Source: Candidatus Laterigemmans baculatus (GTDB taxonomy: Bacteria; Planctomycetota; Planctomycetia; Pirellulales; Pirellulaceae). From it: a stretch of 64,000 nt of DNA. The stretch lies in contig NZ_WRPR01000112.1 of the NCBI RefSeq assembly GCF_010367455.1, positions 1 through 64,000 on the forward strand. The letters are read 5' to 3'. Below the pieces are notes generated by a model that did no database searches, had not been told where the DNA came from, and worked only from the letters and a program-made list of their open reading frames with translations. The position numbers and the translations under genes are program-made. Shown here in pieces: positions 26,219-33,271 of the stretch (within the stretch, counting starts at the first letter, position 1; each line of letters begins with the position of its first letter).

Positions 26219-27964
26219 CTAGGTGGGAATCAATTCGGGAGCCAAGTCACTCAAGCGGTCCATCAGATACATGTCGACTTCGCCGGCGGCTTCGAACGTC
26301 ATGACCCGTTCGGCGATCTCGCGGCACTGCCCGATCGTCACCGAGCGGATGGCCTTTTTGACTTTCGTCAGGGCTTGCGGAGGAACGCTCAGGCGGCGGA
26401 CGCCGAGCCCGATCAGGAGCAGGGCCCGAGCCGGATTGCTGCTCATCTCGCCGCAGACGCTCAGCGGCACGTGGTGGGCGTCGGCGATCTCGACCGCGCG
26501 GAGGATCAACCGCAGGACGGCCGGGTCGCTCGACTGGTACAGATCGGCGACGTACTCGTTGCTGCGGTCGACCGCCAAGGTGTACTGGACCAGGTCGTTG
26601 GTCCCGACGCTGAGGAAATCGACCTCGCGGATGAAGCGGTCGAGCATCAGCACTGCCGAGGGGACTTCGACCATCATCCCGATCGGAATGTCGGTGCGGC
26701 AGCCGACCCCTTCCTCTTCCAGGTCCTCGGCCACGACGTTGACCAGCATCCGCGCTTGCCGGAGCTCGCCGAGGGTGGTGATCATCGGGAACATCAGCCG
26801 CACGTCGCCGTGGATCGCGGCCCGCAGGACGGCTCGCAGCTGGGGGCGGAAGAGGTCTTGGTTTTTCAGGCTGAGGCGGATCGAGCGGAGGCCGAGGCAG
26901 GGGTTGTGTTCGTACTCGGCCAGCGGCCGGTGGCCCATTTTGTCCGCCCCGAGGTCGAGGGTCCGGATGATCACCGGTCGCCCCTGCATCGCCCGGACGA
27001 CTTCGCTGTAGGCCTCGTAGTGGTCCTGCTCGGTCGGCTCGTCCTCGCGGCTGAGGTACAGGAACTCGGTGCGGTAGAGCCCAATTCCGTCGGCTCCACG
27101 CGACAAGCAGGCGGCGACTTCGTGGGGAAACTCGATGTTGGCCGAGAGTTCGATCGCGACCCCATCGGCGGTCTGCGAAGGGAGATCGGCCAGCTGGTCG
27201 AGGCGGGCGAGCAGCTCGCGGCGGCGGAGCAGCCCGCGTTCGTATTCGTCGAGCGTCGCCTGGTCGGGGTCGAGGATCACGATCCCCCGGTCCCCGTCGA
27301 CGATCACGCGGGTGCCGACGACCACGCGATCCAAAAACGGGCCGATCCCGACGACCGCCGGGAGCTCGAGCCCTTTGGCGACGATCGCCGTGTGGCCGCC
27401 CGGGCCTCCGGTCTCGGTGGCAAAACCGATCACCTTGGTGCGGTCGAGCCCCGCCGTTTCGCTCGGCGTGAGGTTGTGGGAGAAGGCAACCGAGGGCTCG
27501 ACCAGGCTGTCGAGCGGGCGGTGGGTGACCGCTCCGAGCTGCTGCAGCAGTTGCTTTTCGATGTCGAGCACGTCCTGCGCCCGCTCGGCCAACAGCGGGT
27601 TGTTGAGCCGCCGCAGGGCCGAGGCGTAGGAGTGCATGACCTGGCTGACCGCGTAATCGGCGGTGTGTTGCGAGCCGGTGATCTTCCGCTGCAGTTCGGC
27701 CGTCAAGCGCGGGTCGTGCAGCATCTGCAGCTGGGCGGCGAAGATGCTCCCGGTCGAATCGCCGAGCCGCCGCGAAGTGCTCTCGCGGTTGGTTTCGAGG
27801 GTGCGCGCCACAGCGGCCACGGCCGCGACGAGGCGGTCGTGCTCGGCGGCCACATCGGCTAAAGCGACGTGGCACCGGGGGATGCTGTAGCCTTGGTCAT
27901 CCAGCACGACTGCGGGACCGATGGCCACTCCCGGTGAAACCGGTATGCCGTGAAATTGTTCCAT
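26219..27964 (-). CDS. ptsI: Phosphoenolpyruvate-protein phosphotransferase (enzyme I)
   Basis: The 581-residue cytosolic enzyme I transfers phosphate from PEP to HPr. The phosphorylated histidine is H191 in TETGGPGGHTAIVAKGLELP. The PEP-binding barrel shows RTEFLYL, a catalytic Cys in VCGEMSSNP and GLGVRRLSV. Length is that of a standard EI without a GAF domain, so it is not the EI-Ntr type. The loop GGPGGH differs from the common GG(R/P)TSH. No EIIB/EIIC sugar permease is nearby, which points to a regulatory PTS. Confidence 0.95.
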   Translation of the reverse strand: MEQFHGIPVSPGVAIGPAVVLDDQGYSIPRCHVALADVAAEHDRLVAAVAAVARTLETNRESTSRRLGDSTGSIFAAQLQMLHDPRLTAELQRKITGSQHTADYAVSQVMHSYASALRRLNNPLLAERAQDVLDIEKQLLQQLGAVTHRPLDSLVEPSVAFSHNLTPSETAGLDRTKVIGFATETGGPGGHTAIVAKGLELPAVVGIGPFLDRVVVGTRVIVDGDRGIVILDPDQATLDEYERGLLRRRELLARLDQLADLPSQTADGVAIELSANIEFPHEVAACLSRGADGIGLYRTEFLYLSREDEPTEQDHYEAYSEVVRAMQGRPVIIRTLDLGADKMGHRPLAEYEHNPCLGLRSIRLSLKNQDLFRPQLRAVLRAAIHGDVRLMFPMITTLGELRQARMLVNVVAEDLEEEGVGCRTDIPIGMMVEVPSAVLMLDRFIREVDFLSVGTNDLVQYTLAVDRSNEYVADLYQSSDPAVLRLILRAVEIADAHHVPLSVCGEMSSNPARALLLIGLGVRRLSVPPQALTKVKKAIRSVTIGQCREIAERVMTFEAAGEVDMYLMDRLSDLAPELIPT

Positions 27965-28113
27965 CGTGGGCCGATGCCGTTTCGCTGTTGCCCCCCGGGC
28001 TTGGGCGTCCCGGTCCGCCAGGCTCCCTGGGGCTCGGTCGCATCGGCAAGCCGGCGGAGGGCCAGCGAAAGCTTCGTCTAAGTGGTTCGGTAGGTGTTCG
28101 GGGGCGGAGGCCG

Positions 28114-28410
28114 CTACTCGGACTCGGCCCCCTCGAGTTCATAAAAGCCGTGGTCGAACAGCTCGGCGATCGAGGCGATCGCTTCGGCTGCGTCCGCACC
28201 TTCGGCTGTCAAATGCAGTTCGGTTCCCTGGCTGGCCCCGAGCGTGAGGATCGAGAGGATGCTCTTGCAGTCGGCCATCTGTCCCTCCCGCCCGAGCATC
28301 ACCTCGGCGTCGTAGCGACTGGCCTGTTTGACCAGCAGGTCGGCCGGTCGCAGATGCAAACCCTGGGGGTTGCGCACGACGACGGTTCGCTGCAGTGGTC
28401 GGGAGTTCAT
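28114..28410 (-). CDS. ptsH: HPr family phosphocarrier protein
   Basis: The 98-residue phosphocarrier has the active histidine H19 in NPQGLHLRPA. CKSILSILTLGASQGTEL contains the serine corresponding to regulatory Ser46, though an HPr kinase is not visible here. The start at 28410 (MNSRPLQ) is chosen over 28461 because HPr proteins begin just before the first strand (QRTVVV). It sits between ptsN (48-base gap) and ptsI (149-base gap). It accepts phosphate from EI and presumably passes it to the PtsN-like EIIA. Confidence 0.92.
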   Translation of the reverse strand: MNSRPLQRTVVVRNPQGLHLRPADLLVKQASRYDAEVMLGREGQMADCKSILSILTLGASQGTELHLTAEGADAAEAIASIAELFDHGFYELEGAESE

Positions 28411-28457
28411 CGTGGACGGATCGCCCAATTGAGGCTCGGGGAGAAACAAGACGCAGG

Positions 28458-28934
28458 TCACGTGGCGAACTGGTTGTTGTCCGCTTCCTCGAGCAATTGG
28501 TGGATGTCATCGGCCGTCTTGGATTGCTTCAAGAACCGGCAGAAGGTGTCGTCGCGAAGCTGCCGCGAGATGTTCTCCAGGGCTCGCAGGTGGTCGCCCG
28601 GGCGTTCCGGAGGGCTGACGAGCAAGAAAAACAACTGGACGTTTTCGCCATCGAGGCTGTTGAAGTCGACTCCGTGAGCGCTGACGCCCACGGTGCCGAC
28701 CAGTTTCTGAACGCTGGGGTGTTTGGTGTGGGGGACCGCAACGCCGCGGCCGATTCCCGTGCTGCCGAGTTCCTCGCGTTTCAGGATCGCAGCGATGATG
28801 TCGTCCTTTTCTGCCGGATTGACATCGCCGGCGTCGAGGAGCGACTGGACCAATTCGCTGATGACCGACTCTTTGTCATCAGCGGCCAAGTCCGCTCGGA
28901 TTGCTTTGAAGCTAATAAAGTCGGCAAACTTCAT
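28458..28934 (-). CDS. ptsN: PTS EIIA domain protein, PtsN-like
   Basis: The 158-residue protein is a single EIIA domain of the fructose/mannitol/Ntr type. The phosphorylation site is H69 in GIGRGVAVPHTKHPSV, and LFFLLVSP and LLEEAD-like segments complete the fold. Start at 28934 (MKFADFI). With no EIIB or EIIC nearby and hpf upstream, a regulatory role like PtsN (EIIA-Ntr) in nitrogen and potassium control is more likely than sugar uptake. This is inferred from context. Confidence 0.9.
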   Translation of the reverse strand: MKFADFISFKAIRADLAADDKESVISELVQSLLDAGDVNPAEKDDIIAAILKREELGSTGIGRGVAVPHTKHPSVQKLVGTVGVSAHGVDFNSLDGENVQLFFLLVSPPERPGDHLRALENISRQLRDDTFCRFLKQSKTADDIHQLLEEADNNQFAT

Positions 28935-29047
28935 CGTCGGTGTGTTCCTTGATTGGATTGTCACCCGGATCGGCCGGCCAAGGCGATCGCTCGCGGCAAG
29001 GCGCCAGTGAGTGCCAAGCCGTTTGTTCGCGGGCGCTGGGACTCAGC

Positions 29048-29392
29048 TTAAGTCGCGTCTTCCGGGGCGGAAGCGTCGAGGTGCTTGAGTCCGGTGGCTC
29101 GGTGTCCGGTCAATTTTTCTTTGGCTCGGCGGAGCTGCTGCTCCATCTTCGGCATCGCCAGATCAACCGCCGCGATGATGTTCGAGGCTTCCGCTTTCGC
29201 CACGAACTCGCCGGCATGCTCCGCCGATACCTTCACTTCGATCGCAGGCGTCTCCTGATGCTCGAGATCAGCCGTGACTTCGATGGCGCTCACCCGGTCA
29301 AAAATCCGCCGCAGTTTGGCGACCTTCTCTTCAATGATGGCTTGGTCACCGGGGCGGAGATTGCCGTGGCGGGCCGAAACGCTGATCAGCAT
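29048..29392 (-). CDS. hpf: Ribosome hibernation promoting factor (HPF/YfiA family)
   Basis: The 114-residue protein starts MLISVSARHGNL and fits the short HPF/RaiA domain (DRVSAIEVTADLEHQETPAIEVKVSAEHAG, AAVDLAMPKMEQQLRRAKEKL). A 15-residue tail follows. It binds the 30S decoding centre and inactivates ribosomes under stress. It lacks the C-terminal dimerisation domain of long HPF. The start at 29392 is chosen because 29494 would add residues unlike the family. It heads the hpf-ptsN-ptsH-ptsI run and is divergent from the ligase at 29624. Confidence 0.92.
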   Translation of the reverse strand: MLISVSARHGNLRPGDQAIIEEKVAKLRRIFDRVSAIEVTADLEHQETPAIEVKVSAEHAGEFVAKAEASNIIAAVDLAMPKMEQQLRRAKEKLTGHRATGLKHLDASAPEDAT

Positions 29393-29623
29393 TGGAGCGG
29401 GTACTCCCGAGGTGAGCAGAAGAGGGAAGGAGTGGATCGGTGGAGCGCGACCGAAACCCCAGCATACGAAAGCTGCGGCCCGGCGGTAAGTCAAGGATTC
29501 TAAATCTCCCCGGCCGTTCCACCAAGATGGATCTGGCAGTCCAGGCGAACTTCGTCAAGCAGGCAAACCCGCCGCCCATCGCCGAGCGTTGCGAGCCGCC
29601 CCGGGAGGCCCTAGATTGCCGGA

Positions 29624-30997
29624 ATGAACAGCCACCCGCCGCAGCCACCCTCCCCCAGCACGCCCGCCAGCCGCGACCGCTGGCGGCGGGCCGACCCCGA
29701 GCAGATCGCCGCCCATCAGGTCGCGCGGGTCAACCGGCTGTTGGCCGAAGTCGTTGCCCAGGAAGGGTTTTATCGCCGCAAGTACCACGCGGATGCGCTC
29801 CAGCTCACCGAGTTTCCGAAGGTTACCGAGCTCGCCAAGATCACCGGGCTCCCCAGGATCACCGAGCTCGCCGACCTCCGCCGGCTGCCGCTGCTGGAGA
29901 AGCCCGAGCTCGATTCGGCCGATGGCTCTCCGGCCGCCTTTCATACCTACCCCCCCGGAGCCTACGTTCGCTTCCATCGTACGAGCGGCACCCGTGGGCG
30001 ACCGCTGCCGGTGATGGATACCGCGGCCGATTGGCGGTGGTGGATCGATACCTGGCAGTACGTCCTCGACGCCGGCCAAGTGACTCCCGCGGACGTCGCC
30101 GTGATGGCCTTCTCGTTCGGCCCCTTTATCGGCTTCTGGAGCGCCAACGACGCGCTGGTCGATCGCGGCGCGATGGTGATTCCGGCCGGTGGCATGAGCA
30201 CCGCGGCGCGGCTCGCGCTGATCGAGCAAACCCGGGCCACAGTCGTCTGCTGTACCCCGACCTACGCGATGCATCTGGCCGAAACCGCGGCGGCCGAAGG
30301 GATCGATCTGAGTGGCTCCAGCGTCCGCTTGCTGATCGTGGCCGGCGAACCTGGTGGCTCGATCCCCGAGGTCCGCCAGCGAATCGAGACGGCCTGGGGG
30401 GCGACGGTTCTGGACCACAGCGGCGCAACCGAGCTCGGTCCCTGGGGATTTGGCAGCCGCGACGGACGGGGGCTGCACGTGATCGAGTCGGAGTTCATCG
30501 CCGAGTTGCTGATCCCGGGAACCGACCGCCCCGCAGCCGAAGGGGAACTGGCCGAGCTGGTGCTGACCGGCCTCGGGCGGCTCGGCGCCCCGGCGATCCG
30601 CTACCGGACCGGCGATCTCGTCCGCGGCTATCGCGAGCACGACGAGCAGTGCCGGTTTTTGTGGCTCGAGGGGGGAGTGCTCGGACGGGCCGATGATATG
30701 CTGGTGATTCGCGGCGTCAATATTTTTCCCACCAGCATCGAGCAAATCGTGCGTTCACTCCCTCGGCTCGGCGAGTTCCGCTTGATCGCGACCCGCCGCG
30801 GTGTGATGGACGAGCTCGAAGTGTTGGTGGAAGACCCGCAAAACGATCCAGCCGATTTGGCCGCTGCGATGGAACAGCGGCTCGGGCTGCGGATTCCCGT
30901 GCGGGCGGTCGCTCCGGAGAGTTTGCCGCGGTTTGACGCGAAAGCCAAACGCTTGGAAGATCGCCGCCACGCCGCGCGCGGGGAGGGATCCCGATGA
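29624..30997 (+). CDS. PaaK-like phenylacetate-CoA ligase / AMP-binding enzyme
   Basis: The 457-residue adenylate-forming enzyme has the P-loop FHRTSGTRGRPLPV around 111-124, the motif DHSGATELGPWGFG, YRTGDLV, and ADDMLVIRGVNIFPTSIEQ before the small C-terminal domain. It should activate an aromatic or other carboxylic acid with ATP and CoA. Residues ~60-86 carry an unusual run of 6-residue repeats (VTELAK, ITGLPR, ITELAD) just before LRRLPLLEKPEL, where PaaK relatives have one copy. The stop overlaps the next start (ATGA at 30994-30997), so the two are coupled. The substrate is unknown. Confidence 0.87.
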   Translation: MNSHPPQPPSPSTPASRDRWRRADPEQIAAHQVARVNRLLAEVVAQEGFYRRKYHADALQLTEFPKVTELAKITGLPRITELADLRRLPLLEKPELDSADGSPAAFHTYPPGAYVRFHRTSGTRGRPLPVMDTAADWRWWIDTWQYVLDAGQVTPADVAVMAFSFGPFIGFWSANDALVDRGAMVIPAGGMSTAARLALIEQTRATVVCCTPTYAMHLAETAAAEGIDLSGSSVRLLIVAGEPGGSIPEVRQRIETAWGATVLDHSGATELGPWGFGSRDGRGLHVIESEFIAELLIPGTDRPAAEGELAELVLTGLGRLGAPAIRYRTGDLVRGYREHDEQCRFLWLEGGVLGRADDMLVIRGVNIFPTSIEQIVRSLPRLGEFRLIATRRGVMDELEVLVEDPQNDPADLAAAMEQRLGLRIPVRAVAPESLPRFDAKAKRLEDRRHAARGEGSR

Positions 30998-31377
30998 GCG
31001 ACGTCACCAGCCCATCGCCGAGCGACGCTCACGCTCGCCCCACCCCGCTCGAGCTGCGACGAATCTCGCCTGCGGAGATCGAGATCGCCTGGTCCGATGG
31101 AGCGACGCTGCGGTATCGCGCCGCTCTGCTCCGCGACAAATGCCCCTGCGCCACCTGCCGCGAACGCCGCCGCGGCGAGCAAGAGAAGCGGGACTCGGCC
31201 GCCGGAGAGCGACCGCTGAAATTGCCCGTGTTGTCGGCCGCCGAAGCAAAGCCGCTCGCGATCGAGCGGGTTCGTCCGGTCGGTCACTACGCCTACAACA
31301 TCGCCCTCAGCGACGGACACGACTCGGGGATCTTCCCCCTCGAGCTGCTCCGAGAGATCGGGCAACACGGACCCTAG
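30994..31377 (+). CDS. DUF971 / gamma-butyrobetaine hydroxylase-like N-terminal domain protein
   Basis: The 127-residue protein carries the single DUF971 (GBBH-like N) domain: LRRISPAEIEIAWSDGATLRYRAALLRDKCPCATCRE, then VGHYAYNIALSDGHDSGIFPLELLREI. The CxCxxC cluster is metal-binding in relatives. Stand-alone versions occur near Fe-S or Mrp/ApbC genes, but here it is translationally coupled to the ligase. Its precise function is unknown. A weak imperfect hairpin followed by TTTTT spans 31365-31397 and could be a terminator. Confidence 0.82.
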   Translation: MSDVTSPSPSDAHARPTPLELRRISPAEIEIAWSDGATLRYRAALLRDKCPCATCRERRRGEQEKRDSAAGERPLKLPVLSAAEAKPLAIERVRPVGHYAYNIALSDGHDSGIFPLELLREIGQHGP

Positions 31378-31416
31378 GCAGGGTTGCCAATCCGTTTTTG
31401 CCAGACACTGTTTCAA

Positions 31417-31487
31417 TCAGCCGCCACGCGCTAGCGTCCGGTTCTCACGGCGTTTTCGGGAACCGGGGGCTAGCGCCCGGCGGCTGA
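31417..31487. repeat. Family-E hairpin, copy 3
   Basis: TCAGCCGCCACGCGCTAGCG (31417) faces GGGCTAGCGCCCGGCGGCTGA (end 31487), with CCGGTTCTC/GGGAACCGG inside. It separates convergent genes. Confidence 0.82.
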
Positions 31488-31537
31488 TCAATAGGACGAG
31501 CTCGCCAGTCGCGGCTGACTAAAGGGCAAGATTCACC

Positions 31538-32224
31538 CTACCGGAAGAACGTGGTTCCGCCGGGGCTGCGGGCGACGTTGACCCGCGTCGAGTAGGGATC
31601 GAGCACCGTGGGGGCCATCCCGCCGCGAATTTCGGTGCGGACCGGGGGAGCGACGTAGGTCACCGGACCGGTGGAGATCGTGGTCAGCCCGGCCGACGGG
31701 GGGAGGCTGGCGACTTGCGTCTGCGAGGTGCTGGGGTTCGTCACGCCGACGGCGACCAACTGTTCTTCCTGCTGCTTTTCCATCCGCACGACCCGCGTCG
31801 GTTCGTTCACGACCCGTTGCTCGGCCACCCACCGAGTCGAGGTTTTGACGCGGTTGTAGGTTTCGGTCCGGGCTTCCCACTGCGTCTGGGGAACGTAGTG
31901 GTAGGCGAGCGTGGCGGGTTTGAAGGGGTTCCACAAGCCATGCCAGCGAGCTTCCACGCCGTAGCGGACGACTGGCGTGAAGTAGGTTTGGCTGACCGGT
32001 TCGAGCTCATTGACCGTCTGCGGCGTCGAGACAGTCACGACCTTCTGCTCCATCCGCGTTTCGACGACGGGGCGCTCGACCGTTTTAAACTCTTTGCGAT
32101 ACACAATCCCGGTCGTCGGGTCGGTGATTAAGTTGGAGTCCTCGGCCGCTGCCTGATGATCCCAAGGATTTCCAACCACGCTGCCCAGCAGGAATAGGGG
32201 CAGTAACATCCACCGCTTTCGCAT
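31538..32224 (-). CDS. Secreted protein of unknown family
   Basis: The 228-residue protein starts MRKRWMLLPLFLLGSVVG, a signal peptide probably cut near HQAAAED. The mature part is rich in Thr, Val and Arg with repeated TVERPVVETRMEQKVVTVSTPQTV-type strands (VERPV, ETRMEQ, TETYNRVKT) and VEARWHGLWNPF. It looks like a beta-rich periplasmic or surface protein. I do not recognise the family. It is divergent from the Trm112-like gene. The start at 32224 is used in place of 32260 because it opens the signal peptide. Confidence 0.68.
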   Translation of the reverse strand: MRKRWMLLPLFLLGSVVGNPWDHQAAAEDSNLITDPTTGIVYRKEFKTVERPVVETRMEQKVVTVSTPQTVNELEPVSQTYFTPVVRYGVEARWHGLWNPFKPATLAYHYVPQTQWEARTETYNRVKTSTRWVAEQRVVNEPTRVVRMEKQQEEQLVAVGVTNPSTSQTQVASLPPSAGLTTISTGPVTYVAPPVRTEIRGGMAPTVLDPYSTRVNVARSPGGTTFFR

Positions 32225-32393
32225 GGCATTCCCTCGCCAATAATGTCTGCGGACACGCATTGTCTGCGTGTGGAGAAGATTATCTTCTTCAATCGGTTGG
32301 AACTGTTCGGCGCGTGAGCTTTTTTCTCAAGCCGGCCGACTTTTTACCCGACACCTTTCGTGCCCGTCGTCCCCCCCGGGAGCTCCCCCCGCT

Positions 32394-32675
32394 GTGACCG
32401 ATCCTCCCACTCCACTCGATCCGGCCCTCTTGAGCCTCCTCCGCTGCCCGCAAACCGGCTCGGAACTCCGCGCCGCCACGGCCGAGGAAGTCGAGCGAAC
32501 GAACCGCCGCATTGCCGCTGGCGAACTCCGCGACGCCTCGGGAGAGCCGGTCCACGAGCCGCTCGGCGGAGGGCTCGTCACCCGCTGCGGAACGTGGCTC
32601 TACCCGATCCGCGACCAAATCCCCACCATGATCCCCGAAGAAGCCATCCCCGCGGGAGAAGCGAGCGGCGAGTAG
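32394..32675 (+). CDS. Trm112-like small zinc-ribbon-type protein
   Basis: The 93-residue product from a GTG at 32394 contains LLSLLRCPQTGSELRAAT, then GGGLVTRCGTWLYPIRDQIPTMIPEEAI. This matches the Trm112/YcaR (UPF0434) family, whose members activate methyltransferases in eukaryotes and are uncharacterised in most bacteria. A ~30-residue insert lies between the two halves. Only one Cys of each usual CxxC pair remains, so zinc binding is doubtful. The GTG is chosen because the longer ATG form (32268) adds unrelated residues. The stop lies inside a GCGAGAG repeat. Confidence 0.72.
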   Translation: MTDPPTPLDPALLSLLRCPQTGSELRAATAEEVERTNRRIAAGELRDASGEPVHEPLGGGLVTRCGTWLYPIRDQIPTMIPEEAIPAGEASGE

Positions 32676-33271
32676 CGAGAGGCGAGAGGCGAGAGGCGAG
32701 AGGCGAGAGGCGAGTAGCGAGAGGCAGTTCGTACTCGTACTCAGCGAAGCGGTAGGCCGATGAAAATTCCCGGTTCTGGGTAAAGTGGAGAGGATGCGGG
32801 GATTCAAGCTGCTGGGGATGGCGTGGCATTCTACTTATAGATCTTTCCGCCCCGCAGGGGCCCCAACAATCCAGCCCAGGGCACAGCGCCGCGGCAACGC
32901 CGCAGAGCGACGCCCTGGGTCACGCGTGTCCCTCACATCCAAAAGCCCTGAAAGGGCGAGACAAACCTCCGCGCCACGCGTCCAAGCCTGTATCGCCCTT
33001 TCAGGGCTTCGCTCACTGGTGCGCAACAATTCCCAGGGCGGCGCTCTGCGGCTTCGCCGCGACGCTCTGCCCTGGGCTGTTATGTTTGAGCCCTTCGGGC
33101 TGAGGGAAAAGTGCCGCGCAGAACCGTCTGGCCTCCGAAATCCTTTTCATGAGCCCAGCGAAGCGGTACTCGTACTCGTACTCGGTTCGTCAGGGTTCGA
33201 AGCGAGTACGAGTACGAGTACGAGTACGAGTTCGAATGAATTCTTCCCTGAAACCTGAAACCTCCCCTCCC
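32676..33271. repeat. Repeat-filled intergenic region
   Basis: 32680-32725 is a (GCGAGAG)n heptamer tract starting at the Trm112 stop. 32729-32757 and 33155-33233 are family-B hexamers, the latter with arms in both orientations. 32854-33115 is a larger element with imperfect dyad symmetry: CAGCCCAGGGCACAGCGCCG, AGCCCTGAAAGGGCG, CGCCCTTTCAGGGCT, and AGGGCGGCGCTCTGCGGC...GCCCTGGGCTG. 33244-33271 (CTGAAACCTGAAACC) abuts the next stop. No gene is seen. Confidence 0.82.

Noticed and set aside
26195-27862. 555-residue open frame on the + strand opposite ptsI
   Set aside because: Low-complexity antisense frame; the minus strand encodes a full enzyme I with active-site motifs.
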